A stretch of DNA of 34,507 nucleotides from Pseudomonadota bacterium (lineage in GTDB: Bacteria > Pseudomonadota > Gammaproteobacteria > Burkholderiales > Casimicrobiaceae): positions 1-34,507 of the forward strand of contig JAJXTF010000009.1 of assembly GCA_021784125.1 (NCBI GenBank), given 5' to 3'. Under the pieces are notes generated by a model. The model ran no database searches. It was not told the origin of the DNA and saw only the letters and a list, made by a program, of their open reading frames with translations. Positions 33,591-34,507 of the stretch are shown here, piece by piece. A program made the translations under genes and the position numbers. Each line of letters starts with the position of its first letter. The stretch's first letter is position 1.

Positions 33591-33749
33591 TCAGCGCGGG
33601 TTCCGCGGCGCCTTCGTCTCGTCCGCGGGACCGGCATCGGGCTCGCGGTCGGAATCTGCGCGCGGCTTTCCTGGCGGCTGCATCGTCCACCAGACGATTC
33701 CCAGCAGGACGAACAGTGCGATCAGCGATTCGAAATAGATCCATCCCAT
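33591..33749 (-). CDS. Small single-pass membrane protein
   Basis: A 52-residue frame from ATG 33749. It begins MGWIYFESLIALFVLLGIVW, an N-terminal transmembrane helix, followed by a hydrophilic, charged tail (PPGKPRADSDREPD and onward). No family is recognised. It is on the opposite strand to apaG (stop 20 bp from the apaG stop) and divergent from mltA. Codon use fits the neighbours and the helix-plus-tail pattern is coherent, but its short length keeps the call tentative. Confidence 0.55.
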   Translation of the reverse strand: MGWIYFESLIALFVLLGIVWWTMQPPGKPRADSDREPDAGPADETKAPRNPR

Positions 33750-33790
33750 CGTCGACACCTCGGTCGCGGGTCGCCCATGCGTCCCCGGCG

Positions 33791-34507
33791 TTGCGCCTGC
33801 TGCGTGCGGCGGCGGCCGCAGCGATCGTCACGCTCGCCGGGTGCCAGATCGTGCCGACCGTGCCGACGCCGCCCGCCGTGCCGCCGCCCCACGCCGTCTA
33901 CTCGCTCGCCGGCTTCGACGCCTTGCCGGCATGGAAAGACGACGATGCCGCCGCCGCCTGGCCCGCGTTCCTCGCGAGTTGCAAGGCGCTGCTGGCGCGC
34001 GCGGCAGTCCGGCCCGTGTGGAGCGACGTCTGCGCAGCGGCCGGCGCAGTCGATCCGCACGCCGCCGCGGCCGTCCGCGGCTTCTTCGAGCTTCATTTTA
34101 CGCCGTGGCGCGTTGCGAGCAGCGACGGCGGCGAGACGGGACTCGTCACCGGGTATTACGAGCCGCTGCTCGCGGGCGCCTACGCGCGGAGCGCGACCTA
34201 CACGACACCGCTGTACGCCGAGCCCGACGACCTCCTGACCGTCGACCTGGCGACGCTCTATCCCGAACTGCGCGGCAAGCGGGTGCGCGGGCGCCTCGAC
34301 GGCAGGCGCGTCGTGCCCTACTGGACGCGGGCGGACATCGACGCCGGCCGCGCCGGCTCCGCCGCCAGGGCCCTGGTCTGGGTGACCGATCCGGTCGACG
34401 CGTTCTTCCTGCAGATCCAGGGCTCGGGCCGCATCGCGCTGCCCGATGGCAACGTGCTGCGGCTGGGCTACGCCGACCAGAACGGGCAGCCCTACCGCTC
34501 GATCGCG
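33791..34507 (+). CDS. mltA: Membrane-bound lytic murein transglycosylase A, 3' end cut by window
   Basis: The readable 239 residues start at TTG 33791, chosen because it gives a compact lipoprotein signal (RLLRAAAAAAIVTLAGC, lipobox LAGC with Cys18) and no ATG or GTG is in frame nearby. MltA motifs are clear: TGLVTGYYEPLLAGAY, YTTPLYAEPDDLLTVDL, VPYWTRADID and DAFFLQIQGSGRIALPDG, then LGYADQNGQPYRSI. The enzyme cleaves the glycan strands of peptidoglycan and forms 1,6-anhydro ends. The catalytic aspartate lies in the missing C-terminal part. It is anchored to the inner face of the outer membrane. Confidence 0.93.
   Translation, partial: MRLLRAAAAAAIVTLAGCQIVPTVPTPPAVPPPHAVYSLAGFDALPAWKDDDAAAAWPAFLASCKALLARAAVRPVWSDVCAAAGAVDPHAAAAVRGFFELHFTPWRVASSDGGETGLVTGYYEPLLAGAYARSATYTTPLYAEPDDLLTVDLATLYPELRGKRVRGRLDGRRVVPYWTRADIDAGRAGSAARALVWVTDPVDAFFLQIQGSGRIALPDGNVLRLGYADQNGQPYRSIA

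Noticed and set aside
1-34507. CRISPR arrays, insertion sequences, rRNA
   Set aside because: No regularly spaced repeats, transposase-like frames or rRNA-like sequence were seen on either strand.

Overview
This window is chromosomal DNA from a high-GC betaproteobacterium, most likely of the order Burkholderiales. The evidence is the strong G/C bias at third codon positions, the trpE-trpG-trpD-trpC arrangement beside rpe and apaG, the ugp-type transporter, and the short overlapping ATGA/GTGA gene junctions. No integrase, transposase, CRISPR array or rRNA was seen. Both ends are cut inside genes: a lipase-like hydrolase on the left and mltA on the right.

Positions 1-5300: a lipase-like hydrolase, a MerR regulator with a cobalamin-binding domain of the CarH/LitR type, a TauE/SafE permease, tRNA-Met(CAT) with its own promoter and terminator, a 5'-truncated SRPBCC gene, a VOC-fold gene, and an unusual fusion of a small uncharacterised domain with a methyltransferase.

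Positions 5300-8000: a two-gene module resembling an AbiE (type IV) toxin-antitoxin or abortive-infection system. Its promoter carries a 10-bp-arm palindrome between the -35 and -10 boxes, and its first gene looks leaderless. Next to it is a GIY-YIG nuclease gene that has lost its 5' end.

Positions 8000-15000: a secreted protein, a secreted metallophosphoesterase, and a likely three-gene operon: a processive family-2 glycosyltransferase, an outer-membrane beta-barrel, and a single protein joining DedA, PAP2 and LssY-C domains. This looks like an exopolysaccharide or lipid-carrier module. An ECF sigma factor with a 63-residue zinc-type anti-sigma partner is divergent from it, followed by thiS, thiG and trmB.

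Positions 17663-33137: about 15.5 kb in which every gene is on the minus strand and gaps are short or absent. In transcription order they are rpe, trpE, a DUF3301 gene, a 277-bp gap, trpG, trpD, trpC, ugpC, ugpB, ugpA, ugpE, an endonuclease/exonuclease/phosphatase-family enzyme, three glycosyltransferases and a methyltransferase. Tryptophan synthesis genes therefore run directly into a glycerol-3-phosphate-type ABC transporter and then into a surface-glycan cluster. Divergent from rpe are apaG, a small membrane protein on the opposite strand, and mltA.

The observations most worth a second look are the AbiE-like module with its promoter palindrome, the DedA-PAP2-LssY fusion, the CarH-like regulator, and the phosphodiesterase-like gene in the usual ugpQ position.
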